Shown: positions 8,685 through 17,478 of the stretch, one piece after another
Layout: the number at the start of each line of letters is the position of its first letter
Position numbering within the stretch: the stretch's first letter is position 1
Assembly (NCBI GenBank): GCA_927443345.1
Contig: CAKMKJ010000010.1
Coordinates: 1 to 64,000 of the forward strand
Length of the DNA stretch: 64,000 bases
Direction: 5' to 3'
DNA from: an uncultured Anaerolineaceae bacterium
Lineage (GTDB): Bacteria; Chloroflexota; Anaerolineae; Anaerolineales; Anaerolineaceae
Notes under the pieces: generated by a model
What the model was told of the DNA's origin: nothing
Databases searched by the model: none
What the model saw: the letters and a program-made list of their open reading frames with translations, nothing else
Translations under genes and position numbers: made by a program

Positions 8685-9787
8685 TCGTTGCTCCTGAAGA
8701 TGCGTTCTGTGTTATCGCGTTCAGCTTTGCGCTGAAGGGCAAGGTCGATCAATTGGTCAACCAACTCGGCATAAGAAACGCCAGTGGCGGCCCACAGTTT
8801 GGGGTACATGCTGATCTTGGTGAACCCGGGGATGGTATTCACCTCGTTCAGGTAAATCTCGTTGGTGTCGCGATCAAGCAGAAAATCGACACGAGCCATG
8901 CCGGCGCCGTCAATAGCTTTGAAGGCGGCAACCGCAGCTTCGCGGATTTTCGTCATGGTGGCTGCATCGACATCCGCGGGGATGATCAATTCGGAGGTGT
9001 CGAGCAGGTATTTGGCTTCGTAGGTGTAGAACTCGTCCAATGGGCGAATCTCGCCGGCGATGGAGGCGATGGGGTTTGCATTGCCGAGCACGGAGACTTC
9101 GATCTCGCGGGCGTTGACACCGCGTTCGATGAGCACACGGCGGTCAAAGCGGGCAGCTTCCATCAGGCCTTCGAGCAAATCAGAGCGGTTGTTGCATTTG
9201 GTGATGCCCACAGAGGAGCCGAGATTGGCGGGTTTGACGAATACAGGGTAGGCACATTGGGCTTCGATGCGCTGGATGGTGGTTTCCATGGCGTTGGTGA
9301 TGTCGGCGCGGTTGGCCAGCACAGAATCCACCACGGGGATGTGGTTGGTGCGCATGACGTCTTTGAAGAGGTTCTTATCCATGCCGACGGAGGAGCTGAG
9401 GACACCGCAGCCCACGTAAGCAACGTCTGCCAGTTCGAGCAGACCTTGCATGGTGCCGTCTTCGCCGAAAGTGCCGTGCAGCACCGGGAAGACAACATCC
9501 ATTTTGGCGAGGGGTTCAAGCGCGGTGCCTTTGAGGGTATAGAGCATGCCGCCGCGAGGTTCAGGCAGCAGCACCACGGGGTAAAGGTGATCGAGGGCGT
9601 TTGATTCGAAGGCTTCTATGACGTTCTTGCCGGTGAGCCAGGCGCCTTCATGCGTGATGCCAATTTGAGTGACATCGAATTTTTCAAGGTTGAGGACCGA
9701 TAAAACGGAACGAGCGCTCATGAGAGATACCTCATGTTCGCCTGAGCGTCCGCCGAAAATCACTGCGATGTTCATCTTTTTGGTCAT
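8681..9787 (-). CDS. ddl: D-alanine--D-alanine ligase
   Basis: An ATP-grasp ligase that makes D-Ala-D-Ala for the peptidoglycan stem peptide. The 368-residue protein opens NIAVIFGGRSGEHEVSL, the typical Ddl start, contains the ATP-binding FVKPANLGSSVGITK and the metal-binding IYLNEVNTIPGFT near the end. Its stop overlaps the ftsQ start by 4 bp, and its start is 3 bp beyond the murB stop. An internal ATG at codon 5 is an alternative start. Confidence 0.97.
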   Translation of the reverse strand: MTKKMNIAVIFGGRSGEHEVSLMSARSVLSVLNLEKFDVTQIGITHEGAWLTGKNVIEAFESNALDHLYPVVLLPEPRGGMLYTLKGTALEPLAKMDVVFPVLHGTFGEDGTMQGLLELADVAYVGCGVLSSSVGMDKNLFKDVMRTNHIPVVDSVLANRADITNAMETTIQRIEAQCAYPVFVKPANLGSSVGITKCNNRSDLLEGLMEAARFDRRVLIERGVNAREIEVSVLGNANPIASIAGEIRPLDEFYTYEAKYLLDTSELIIPADVDAATMTKIREAAVAAFKAIDGAGMARVDFLLDRDTNEIYLNEVNTIPGFTKISMYPKLWAATGVSYAELVDQLIDLALQRKAERDNTERIFRSNE

Positions 9788-9790
9788 GCT

Positions 9791-10711
9791 TTAGTCCTGC
9801 CACTTTCCGATCAATTCAATTTCGAGTTCAAGTTTGACGCCGAATTTTTCAAAGACGGCTTTTTGTGCCATAAGCATCAGGTTGCGATAATCTTGCGCGC
9901 AGCCGGTGCCGTCATTGATCATGAAGTTTGCATGGAGGGTGCTAATCTCCACTCCGCCGATGCGGGTGCCTTTTAACCCGGCTGCCTCAATGAGACGACC
10001 GGCTGAATCGCCAGCAGGGTTCTTGAAGGTGGAACCGTAACTAGAACCGGAAGGCTGGGTGAGGCGACGTTTATCTGCGTTTGCCTGGATAGCAGCTTTA
10101 ATCTCTTGCGGATCGCCGGGGCGAAGGGATAACACCGCAGAAAGGATCACCGCTGAACCGGGTGAACGCTTTAGAATGCTGGAACGGTATGCATACTGCA
10201 TTTGTTCCGCATTCATCGACAACATACCCTTTTCTCGGTGCAAGATTTCTGCCATTACAAGATTGCAGCTCATTTCGGCTCCGTGAGCGCCTGCATTGCC
10301 GTAGACTGCTCCGCCCAGCGTGCCGGGGATGGTGGAGGCCCAGACGAGGTCATCATAGCCTTTTTGGGCGGCTTCACGCACGATGGTGATAAGAGTAGCG
10401 CCAGATTCCGCGTTGACCACGGGCTGGTCTTCAAGGGTTTCAAAGATAAATTTCTTGGCCTTGTTTTGCAGGATGACGCGATCGACACCTTGATCGCTGA
10501 CGAGTATGTTCGATCCGCTGCCCAAAACCTGGAGGGGAATGTCATGCTGCCAAAGGTATTGAACATCCGCTGCCAATTCAGCAGCAGAGCTGCAAGATGC
10601 AACGCAAGCGGCAGGGCCACCCACACGCGAGGTGGTGAGGCCAGCCATGCGGATGTTTTCTTGCAGGCGGGCGCCGAAGTGTTGTCTCAACTGCTCAAGG
10701 TTTTTCATCAT
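9791..10711 (-). CDS. murB: UDP-N-acetylenolpyruvoylglucosamine reductase MurB
   Basis: A FAD-dependent reductase that makes UDP-MurNAc. The 306-residue protein has the FAD-binding VLGSGSNILVSD (~61-72), GIPGTLGGAVYGNAGAHG-type segment near 130 and SYGSTFKNPAGDSAGRLIE with the catalytic serine, as in the short type II MurB. It lies between the 63-residue gene and ddl in the operon. Confidence 0.96.
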   Translation of the reverse strand: MMKNLEQLRQHFGARLQENIRMAGLTTSRVGGPAACVASCSSAAELAADVQYLWQHDIPLQVLGSGSNILVSDQGVDRVILQNKAKKFIFETLEDQPVVNAESGATLITIVREAAQKGYDDLVWASTIPGTLGGAVYGNAGAHGAEMSCNLVMAEILHREKGMLSMNAEQMQYAYRSSILKRSPGSAVILSAVLSLRPGDPQEIKAAIQANADKRRLTQPSGSSYGSTFKNPAGDSAGRLIEAAGLKGTRIGGVEISTLHANFMINDGTGCAQDYRNLMLMAQKAVFEKFGVKLELEIELIGKWQD

Positions 10712-10715
10712 ACTC

Positions 10716-10907
10716 CTAGAGTGATTTCACTCGATTAATCAATTTTTGAAGCAATTCCTGGCGTTCTGCCAAAGTGAGCGCTTTGAATTCTTCCTGTTTC
10801 TTGTGTGGTTCAGGGGCAACCTGGACACGGTTAAAATCTACCAGGCGGGTCTGGGGGCGGTCAGTGACCTCAACAAGGTTAACACTGTTTGTGCGATTGA
10901 CTGCCAT
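10716..10907 (-). CDS. Small conserved-looking protein inside the dcw operon
   Basis: A 63-residue protein of unknown function, starting MAVNRTNSVNLVEVTDRPQ and ending in a charged helical segment (LAERQELLQKLINRVKSL). No signal peptide or membrane segment. It is coupled to murC (ends 1 bp before) and murB (4 bp gap) and has AAGGAAGG before its ATG, so it is very probably translated. The C-terminal part looks like an amphipathic helix that could bind another protein; I do not recognise the family. Confidence 0.7.
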   Translation of the reverse strand: MAVNRTNSVNLVEVTDRPQTRLVDFNRVQVAPEPHKKQEEFKALTLAERQELLQKLINRVKSL

Positions 10908-12281
10908 TTAGGCCTTCCTTTCACTTAACTGTGACAGAACCGATTTACAAATCTGATCTGCGTCGCCAGCGGAAAGCACGATTAAAACATCGCCGGGCAG
11001 CAGGTGGCGCACGAGGTAACGCGTAATTTCGGGTATGCCTGCAATGAAGAGCGCTTTGCGCAAATCCATTTGCTGAACGAGTTCCTTCGAGGAGAACTCT
11101 TCAACTTTTTCGCGAGAGGCATAAATCTCGGAGACGATGATGAGGTCTGCATTCTCGAGCGAGCGGATAAATTCCGCGGCGAGGGCATGGGTGCGTGAGT
11201 AGGTGTGAGGCTGCCAGACGGCGACGACGCGATGCCCTGGAAAGCGCACACGGGTTGCAGCCAGGGATGCTTTAATTTTGCTGGGATTATGCGCGTAGTC
11301 GTCAACGACTGTAATTCCGTTGACTTCGCCGATGATATCGAAGCGGCGTCCGGTGCCTTTAAACTCTGAGAGTGATTGAGCTGCAATATGCACATTGGTG
11401 CCGAGTTGATGATGCACTGCGATGACACCCAACGCGTTACGTACGTTGTGTTCACCAGGAATCTGCAAGCTGACGGTTGTGATGGGAAGCGCTTCGGGGG
11501 TGAAGACTACATCAAAAGTAAAGCCGCCGATCTGATTGGATTTAAGGTTGATAGCGCGATAATCAGACATGGCGTGCAAGCCGTAGGTGTATCCGCTGGT
11601 GAGCGGAGGCAGCGAATCAAACAGATTATGAGTGACGGCGCTGTCGTGGTCGGCCAGGATGAAGCCGTTGGGTTTCAAGCGCATGATGAATTCTTTGAAG
11701 GCGAGGGTGTAATCCACCGGGGTCGGGAAGCAATCAGGGTGATCGTATTCGACATTGGTGATGAGGATGGCACTCGGGTTGAGGCCGAGGAACATGCGAT
11801 CATATTCGTCCGCTTCAATGACGAAATGGTTGCCGGTTCCGGCATGGGCATTGATGCCTAGATTCTTTGAGACACCGCCAAGTATGTAACTGGGATCGAG
11901 TCCGAGCCTGTAAAGTGACCAGGCCATCAGGGCTGAGGTTGTGGTTTTGCCGTTTGTACCGGCGATGGCGATGCCGATGTTCTTTTCCATCAGGCTGCCA
12001 AGGAAGTCGGAGCGCTTTAAGACCGGAATACCGAGTCTTTTAGCTTCCATAACTTCAACGTTATCATCCAATATTGCTGAAGAGCGAACTACCATATCTG
12101 CTCCTTTAATGTTTGTGGGTGCATGGCCTTCATAGACTGCGACGCCGGATTGTTGAAGTTCCAAAGCCAAGGGTGATAATGATCTATCCGAACCGCTGAC
12201 CGTGTATCCTTTTTCTAGGAGTACACGAGCGATAGAAGAGATACCAGAGCCACCGATACCGATAAGATGAATGTGTGTCAT
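10908..12281 (-). CDS. murC: UDP-N-acetylmuramate--L-alanine ligase MurC
   Basis: The first Mur ligase, adding L-Ala to UDP-MurNAc. It starts MTHIHLIGIGGSGISSIARVL, the MurC N-terminus; the P-loop is IAGTNGKTTTSALMAW, and the central and C-terminal Mur ligase domains follow (457 residues). I start it at 12281, where its ATG overlaps the previous stop as TGATG. An upstream in-frame extension to 12467 runs antisense-free through the preceding cvpA-like gene and is not family-like, so I reject it. Confidence 0.96.
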   Translation of the reverse strand: MTHIHLIGIGGSGISSIARVLLEKGYTVSGSDRSLSPLALELQQSGVAVYEGHAPTNIKGADMVVRSSAILDDNVEVMEAKRLGIPVLKRSDFLGSLMEKNIGIAIAGTNGKTTTSALMAWSLYRLGLDPSYILGGVSKNLGINAHAGTGNHFVIEADEYDRMFLGLNPSAILITNVEYDHPDCFPTPVDYTLAFKEFIMRLKPNGFILADHDSAVTHNLFDSLPPLTSGYTYGLHAMSDYRAINLKSNQIGGFTFDVVFTPEALPITTVSLQIPGEHNVRNALGVIAVHHQLGTNVHIAAQSLSEFKGTGRRFDIIGEVNGITVVDDYAHNPSKIKASLAATRVRFPGHRVVAVWQPHTYSRTHALAAEFIRSLENADLIIVSEIYASREKVEEFSSKELVQQMDLRKALFIAGIPEITRYLVRHLLPGDVLIVLSAGDADQICKSVLSQLSERKA

Positions 12282-12823
12282 CAGATAAACACCACCAAAA
12301 CCAGGATAAAGCAGATAGCAACTGCAACATAAATTGCAGGGTTTCCCATTAACCATGAAGGAGGCAGGAACTCGATCCAATTGATTGCGGCAACGCCATT
12401 CAATGTGGTTGGATCGGGGGCAGTGACAAACGTGAAGGGGTAACTGGCCGCGTTCAAGTAGTACCAAATGGAGCCAAAGATCAAATAGCCGTTGACTGCG
12501 CCGAGGATGCCGCCTATCAATGTGTCTTGAAGTACGTTGCGAGCGAAACGTCCGCTGTCAGCCAGGCGCTGCAATCTGGGGGTCTGGTAACCGAAAAAGA
12601 CCAGGCCAACGATAATACCTGTGTGAATCCAGAAAACAGCAGCGTCTGAGGATGTATCCATGATCGTTTTGAAGAAAGCCACATGATTTTCAAGAATATT
12701 GATACTGAAAAGGCCTAAAATAACAGCGAAGGTGACTAATAATTCCTTTGCCCATCCGCGGATGGCGCCCACGATGGCAAATAAAAGGATGAATAGCCAG
12801 AGAAGCACATGGATGCTGATCAC
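12281..12823 (-). CDS. CvpA-family membrane protein
   Basis: A 180-residue integral membrane protein with about four hydrophobic helices. The pattern AIRGWAKELLVTFAVILGLF near the N-terminus and DTLIGGILGAVNGYLI near residue 100 fit the CvpA (colicin V production) family, whose biochemical role is uncertain. The start is GTG at 12823, overlapping the murG stop as GTGA. Sitting between murG and murC it may serve the cell envelope or division, but that is inference from position. Confidence 0.7.
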   Translation of the reverse strand: MISIHVLLWLFILLFAIVGAIRGWAKELLVTFAVILGLFSINILENHVAFFKTIMDTSSDAAVFWIHTGIIVGLVFFGYQTPRLQRLADSGRFARNVLQDTLIGGILGAVNGYLIFGSIWYYLNAASYPFTFVTAPDPTTLNGVAAINWIEFLPPSWLMGNPAIYVAVAICFILVLVVFI

Positions 12824-13926
12824 AGGGCGTCTCCTCTCAGGTTGGCCGTGCTCAATTCAACCAATAGATCAGCGATGTTGTTCGCCGCATGCGGTTCTGA
12901 TAACGATTTCATGGCTGTGCGCATGGAGGTGAGGGCAGCCGGATTTGAAATGAGACGATCCACAACAGGGATCAAGTTGGCTTCAAGTGCAGAATTCTCG
13001 ACGATTTCAGCCGCGCCGTGTGAAGCTAGGTATTCTGCATTCACGTGTTGGTAGCGCCAGGCAAATGGGTAGGGCACCAATACGGCGGGGAGTTCGAATC
13101 GGGGGAGTTCACCCAGAATGGATGCGCCGGCACGAGAAATGGCCAGGTCCGCACAGGCAAAGGCTGCGCCGATCTCTTTGTGCAGGTAAGGGTAGGGATG
13201 ATAGCGCGTTGCCATCTGGGGAGAGAGCAGCCCCTTCACATTTAGGGCTTCAGCAAAATCAGCCTGGCCGGTGAGGTGAATGATCTGGGCTTTTTTAAGC
13301 AGGGCAGGCAATTGAGGCAAGACGGCTTTATTTATCAGATGGGCACCCTTACTGCCACCAACAATGAGAATGACGGGCAAGTCTGCGGTGCAGAGCATTT
13401 CTTTGAGGGCTGCTTCGCGAGACCAGTTACCGAGGTCGCTGCGGATGGGGTAACCGGTCACCACCATGCGTTTGTTGGGGTTGAAATATTTGCGTGATTC
13501 GCCAGCGGTCAGGGCGATGACATCAGAATAGCGGGCCAACGATTTGAGCGCCAGACCGGGTTCAATATCGGGAACATACAATACGCTGTTGGTGCGTGTG
13601 CCTGCTACTGCCATGGGCACAGCGACATATCCACCGGTGAAGAGCATCACATCTGGTTTGAAGGCTTTTAAAATTTTGCGAGACAGAAGCATGCCTTTTG
13701 CGAGTTTGATCAAGTTACCGGGCAAGGTTTTCAGACCCACGCCATGAATACCAGCAGCAGGAATCGCCTGGTAGGGAATATTATAGTGAGCGATCAGGTC
13801 GGCTTCCATGCCGCCTTCGCTGCCAACCCATAAAACGGATTCAGCTCGATTACCGAGAGCTTGTAGGACGGACAGAGCGGGATACACGCCCCCGCCGGTC
13901 CCCCCGGCGCAAATCAACAACCGCAT
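12820..13926 (-). CDS. murG: UDP-GlcNAc:lipid I transferase MurG
   Basis: A GT28 glycosyltransferase that converts lipid I to lipid II on the inner face of the membrane. The 368-residue protein begins LLICAGGTGGGVYPALSV (the glycine-rich loop) and carries SRAGASILGELPRFELPAVLVPYPFAW-type donor-binding segment near residues 264-290. Its first 77 bp lie within the end of ftsW, an unusually long overlap for this operon. Confidence 0.96.
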   Translation of the reverse strand: MRLLICAGGTGGGVYPALSVLQALGNRAESVLWVGSEGGMEADLIAHYNIPYQAIPAAGIHGVGLKTLPGNLIKLAKGMLLSRKILKAFKPDVMLFTGGYVAVPMAVAGTRTNSVLYVPDIEPGLALKSLARYSDVIALTAGESRKYFNPNKRMVVTGYPIRSDLGNWSREAALKEMLCTADLPVILIVGGSKGAHLINKAVLPQLPALLKKAQIIHLTGQADFAEALNVKGLLSPQMATRYHPYPYLHKEIGAAFACADLAISRAGASILGELPRFELPAVLVPYPFAWRYQHVNAEYLASHGAAEIVENSALEANLIPVVDRLISNPAALTSMRTAMKSLSEPHAANNIADLLVELSTANLRGDAL

Positions 13927-15094
13927 GAGGGATGCTCCCTTCTGAAACTGGTTGAGGATTCAGTTTCGATTGACGTGCAATTCCAAAGAGGAGGCCGACA
14001 CCGGCAAAAACGGTCACCAGGCTTGAGCCGCCAGAACTGATAAAGGGAAGGGCGTTACCGGCAAAGGGCAGCAGGTTGACCAAAACACCGGTGTTGATGG
14101 CCGCTTCAAGAGCGATCCAGATGGTGATGCCGCTGGCGAGCCATTTGCCCAGGTCGTCTTTTGCGCGGAAAGCGATGGTCAATCCGCGCCAGATTAGCGC
14201 GATATAAAGACCAAGGACGATGAAAGCGCCAAACAAGCCGGTCTCTTCAGCTATAACTGAGAAGATTGAGTCTGTTGAAGCGACGGGTAAACCAATGAAT
14301 TTTGTGGTGGAACGTCCGATACCGACACCGAAGATGCCGCCATTGATGATGGCTTCAAGCGACCACTTGACATGATCAGAAGCTTGAACGGGGTTTTGAA
14401 GACCATTCCAGTAATCCATGACACGGATGGAGGCGGTGGAGCTGATCTTTACCACCAACACCCCCAACACGGCAGTGATGCCGAGCACAAGCAGTATTTG
14501 GGTCAATTTGCCGCCCGCAATGTAAAAGAGAAGGCCGCCGAGAACCACAACCGTAGCCGCAGCAGAGACATCCGGCTGGGCGAGAATCAAACCAGCGGTG
14601 GAACCGACGATGGCGGCCATGGGGATCAGACCAAATGAGAATTTGTTGATGGCTTCACCTTTGCTATACAGCCAGAAGCTTAAGTAAATGATGACCATCA
14701 ACTTCGCAAACTCAGAGGGCTGAACGGAGCCAGAAAAAAGACCACGTCTGGGGGAGGAGGCATCAGTTGAACCAAAGATCAAAGTAGCTGCTAATAAAGC
14801 CATGACTAACAGCATGCCCAGGACAACAAAATTTTTGTAACGGTGGTAATCAATAAAAGTGATGGCGATCATGGCAACGACACCGACAGCGCCGATCACA
14901 AACTGGCGCAGAACAGTTTCGTATTCAGAGTAACCTTGATAACGGGCAAACTGCCAGCTCGCAGAATAAACCATCATCAGTCCAATGGCGAAAAGGGTGA
15001 TAACGATGATCAATAAGGGCAGATCAAAGTTCTCGTGGAAGGACAACTTCTTGATGGCAGGGCGGTTTACTGGCGAATTAATTGGCTGATTCAT
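13850..15094 (-). CDS. ftsW: Lipid II polymerase FtsW (SEDS family)
   Basis: A SEDS glycosyltransferase that polymerises septal peptidoglycan together with FtsI. About ten membrane helices; the C-terminal region has LPFAGNALPFISSGGSSLV, the family signature near residues 355-375. A basic tail rich in arginine follows. I start it at 15094 where ATGA couples it to the murD stop; the ATG at 15112 would add six residues and has no better ribosome-binding site. Its last 77 bp overlap murG. Confidence 0.95.
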   Translation of the reverse strand: MNQPINSPVNRPAIKKLSFHENFDLPLLIIVITLFAIGLMMVYSASWQFARYQGYSEYETVLRQFVIGAVGVVAMIAITFIDYHRYKNFVVLGMLLVMALLAATLIFGSTDASSPRRGLFSGSVQPSEFAKLMVIIYLSFWLYSKGEAINKFSFGLIPMAAIVGSTAGLILAQPDVSAAATVVVLGGLLFYIAGGKLTQILLVLGITAVLGVLVVKISSTASIRVMDYWNGLQNPVQASDHVKWSLEAIINGGIFGVGIGRSTTKFIGLPVASTDSIFSVIAEETGLFGAFIVLGLYIALIWRGLTIAFRAKDDLGKWLASGITIWIALEAAINTGVLVNLLPFAGNALPFISSGGSSLVTVFAGVGLLFGIARQSKLNPQPVSEGSIPHAVVDLRRGDRRGRVSRSVRPTSSR

Positions 15095-16476
15095 GATAAG
15101 GCATTCACCCATTTCTTATAAAAGGTTCCAAGTTCTTCAAAATCGCGGAAGGCATCGTAACTGGTGCAGCCTGGCGATAAGAGGACGGTGTAGTTCTCAT
15201 TAGCTGTGTTGACGGCTAAATTTAATGCGCCTTCAAAATTGGAGGCTTTTTGCACATTCACCAGGCGGTCACCCTCACGGATGGAGCCAATGGCAGCGGA
15301 AATTTTTTCTGCAGCTTCGCCATAAACGATTACATGTTCCACACGGTTGTGGATCATCTCGGCGAGGGCGTTCCAGGGCAGGTTTTTGTCGCGTCCACCC
15401 AAGAGCAGAACCAGGGGTTCTGAGAAGGATTTGATGGCGGCCATGGTGCGTTCGGGAGCGGTGGCGATGCAATCGTTAATCCAAGAGACCCCGTTTACAG
15501 TGCGGACGACTTCGAGGCGGTGCTCAACACCAAGGAATTCTTCAACACCCTTGGCCATGGCTTCAAACGGGAAGCCCGCGGCTGAAGAGATGGCACAGGC
15601 AGCCAATACGGTGAGCAGATTGTGTTCGCCGCGCAGTTTGATGCTTTCTTCTGGCAAAACCATGTAAATCTGGTCGTTTTCCTGTAGTTTCACGTATCCA
15701 CCCTCCATGTACATGCCTGTTTCACCTGACGGGGGTTGATTTATGCCAAAGCTTATTAATTTGCCTTGAACTCTTTCACGGAATTGCCATGAACCAGAAT
15801 CTTCACGGTTAAGAATGGCAATATCTTTTTTATTTTGATAGGCAAGGATGCGTGCCTTGGCTTCGGTGTAAGCTTGCATGGTGCCGTGACGGTCAAGGTG
15901 GTTGGGCGTGATATTCAATACAGCCGCAATGTGGGGGCTGCGGGTCATCTGCTCAAGTTGGAAACTTGACAGCTCAAGAATGACGATATCTTCTGGTTTG
16001 ATTTCGTCTAAAAATTCGACGAGGGGAAGACCAATGTTGCCACCGACCCAAACTCTGCGATTCTCTTGTGCCGCAGCTCTGGCAATACGTCCAACCAGGG
16101 TGGTGGTGGTGGTTTTGCCGGCAGAACCGGTAATGGCAATTACAGGAGCCTGAACGGCTTCCATGAAGATTTGTGAATCATTACTGAGTGGCAGTTTCTG
16201 TTTTTGTGCTTCAACCACAAGGGGTAGCGTGAGGGGCACGCCGCCTGAGAGGCAAACCATGTCTACCCGGCTGAGCAATGAAAGCGGATGCTCACCGAGC
16301 ACCCATTCAACCTGCAAACCAGAGAGCAGTTGTTTCTCAGATTTCATTTGTTCAGCGGGACGTTTGTCATTGAGAATAACTTTAGCGCCTCTTGAACATA
16401 AAAAGCGCGCTAAAGCCAACCCCTGGCGGGCAGCTCCGATTACTAGAACTCGTTTATTATTCCAATCTAGCGTCAT
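15091..16476 (-). CDS. murD: UDP-MurNAc-L-alanine--D-glutamate ligase MurD
   Basis: The second Mur ligase, adding D-Glu. The 461-residue protein has the N-terminal Rossmann domain (KRVLVIGAARQGLALARFL), the P-loop ITGSAGKTTTTTLVG and the central motif NITPNHLDRHGT. It sits between mraY and ftsW, 9 bp after the mraY stop. Confidence 0.96.
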   Translation of the reverse strand: MTLDWNNKRVLVIGAARQGLALARFLCSRGAKVILNDKRPAEQMKSEKQLLSGLQVEWVLGEHPLSLLSRVDMVCLSGGVPLTLPLVVEAQKQKLPLSNDSQIFMEAVQAPVIAITGSAGKTTTTTLVGRIARAAAQENRRVWVGGNIGLPLVEFLDEIKPEDIVILELSSFQLEQMTRSPHIAAVLNITPNHLDRHGTMQAYTEAKARILAYQNKKDIAILNREDSGSWQFRERVQGKLISFGINQPPSGETGMYMEGGYVKLQENDQIYMVLPEESIKLRGEHNLLTVLAACAISSAAGFPFEAMAKGVEEFLGVEHRLEVVRTVNGVSWINDCIATAPERTMAAIKSFSEPLVLLLGGRDKNLPWNALAEMIHNRVEHVIVYGEAAEKISAAIGSIREGDRLVNVQKASNFEGALNLAVNTANENYTVLLSPGCTSYDAFRDFEELGTFYKKWVNALS

Positions 16477-16485
16477 TGAATCACC

Positions 16486-17478
16486 TTATGCCAAAGCCAA
16501 TGCAATACCAAACATGGCAGCCAATAAACTGATTAACCAAAACCTTTGAACAACCTGGGTTTCACTCCAGCCGATCAACTCAAAATGGTGATGCAAGGGA
16601 GCCATTCTAAAGAGGCGCTTGCCATGAGTAAATTTGAAATAGGCCACCTGAAGTACATCGCTGGCGATATTGCTAATGGGGATGATGGCGATAAGAGGTA
16701 ATAATAGCCATTGACCGGTCATCAAAGAAACCACACCCAGGAGTGCACCTAAGGAAAGTGAGCCGGTGTCGCCCATGAAGAGCATGGCGGGATGTACGTT
16801 AAACCAGAGGAAACCAAAAAGTGCGCCAACAAGGGTGAAGCAGAAACGGCCAAGGAAGAGGTTCCCCTGCATCAAGGCGATAGCGCCGTAAGCAGCGAAG
16901 GCAGTCGCAGCAATCAAACCAGCCAAGCCATCCAGTCCATCGGTGAGATTGATTGCATTCGACATGGCTACGATAATGAAAGTAGCAAGGGGAATGTACC
17001 AGATACCGAGATCGAAGACTGCGTTTGACCCCGGCCAATACATCTGCGGTACATCGGCATAATTTTTGAGGATATAGGCAGCAATAATTGCCAGTATGAT
17101 TTGCAAAAGGAATTTGGTGCGGGCACGCATACCCAATCCACGACGGGGACCTCGAATGCCTTCCCAATCATCGATTGCGCCAAGAATACCAAAAGCGATC
17201 ATGACGATGAGCGGTAATAAAATCGAACGGCCAAGAACATCAATTCCAAGGAGAGAAACTGCATTAAGCAAAATCGAAACCACCATAACAGGAATGATGA
17301 TCATAATACCGCCCATGGTGGGGGTGCCCATTTTGGTAACGTGGGAATCAGGCCCTTCTACGCGGATCATTTTGCCTAATTTGAAATGTCTGAGGACGCG
17401 CAGCAAGGGAGCACCCCAGATGACGGCCAGAATAAATCCAAGTCCACTAAGGGCCAGAGCCAGAGAAGTTTCTTTCAT
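16486..17478 (-). CDS. mraY: Phospho-MurNAc-pentapeptide transferase MraY
   Basis: An integral membrane enzyme that makes lipid I. The 330-residue protein has about ten membrane helices, the motif NAINLTDGLDGLAGL (~176-190) with catalytic aspartates, MGDTGSLSLGALLG and the cytoplasmic HHHFELIGWSE near the C-terminus. It overlaps murF by 4 bp. Confidence 0.97.
   Translation of the reverse strand: MKETSLALALSGLGFILAVIWGAPLLRVLRHFKLGKMIRVEGPDSHVTKMGTPTMGGIMIIIPVMVVSILLNAVSLLGIDVLGRSILLPLIVMIAFGILGAIDDWEGIRGPRRGLGMRARTKFLLQIILAIIAAYILKNYADVPQMYWPGSNAVFDLGIWYIPLATFIIVAMSNAINLTDGLDGLAGLIAATAFAAYGAIALMQGNLFLGRFCFTLVGALFGFLWFNVHPAMLFMGDTGSLSLGALLGVVSLMTGQWLLLPLIAIIPISNIASDVLQVAYFKFTHGKRLFRMAPLHHHFELIGWSETQVVQRFWLISLLAAMFGIALALA

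Noticed and set aside
8753-9604. 283-residue plus-strand open frame
   Set aside because: Lies antisense to ddl and has low-complexity composition typical of an antisense frame.
13086-13106. TTCGAATC stretch resembling a tRNA T-loop
   Set aside because: It lies within murG coding sequence and there is no cloverleaf around it.
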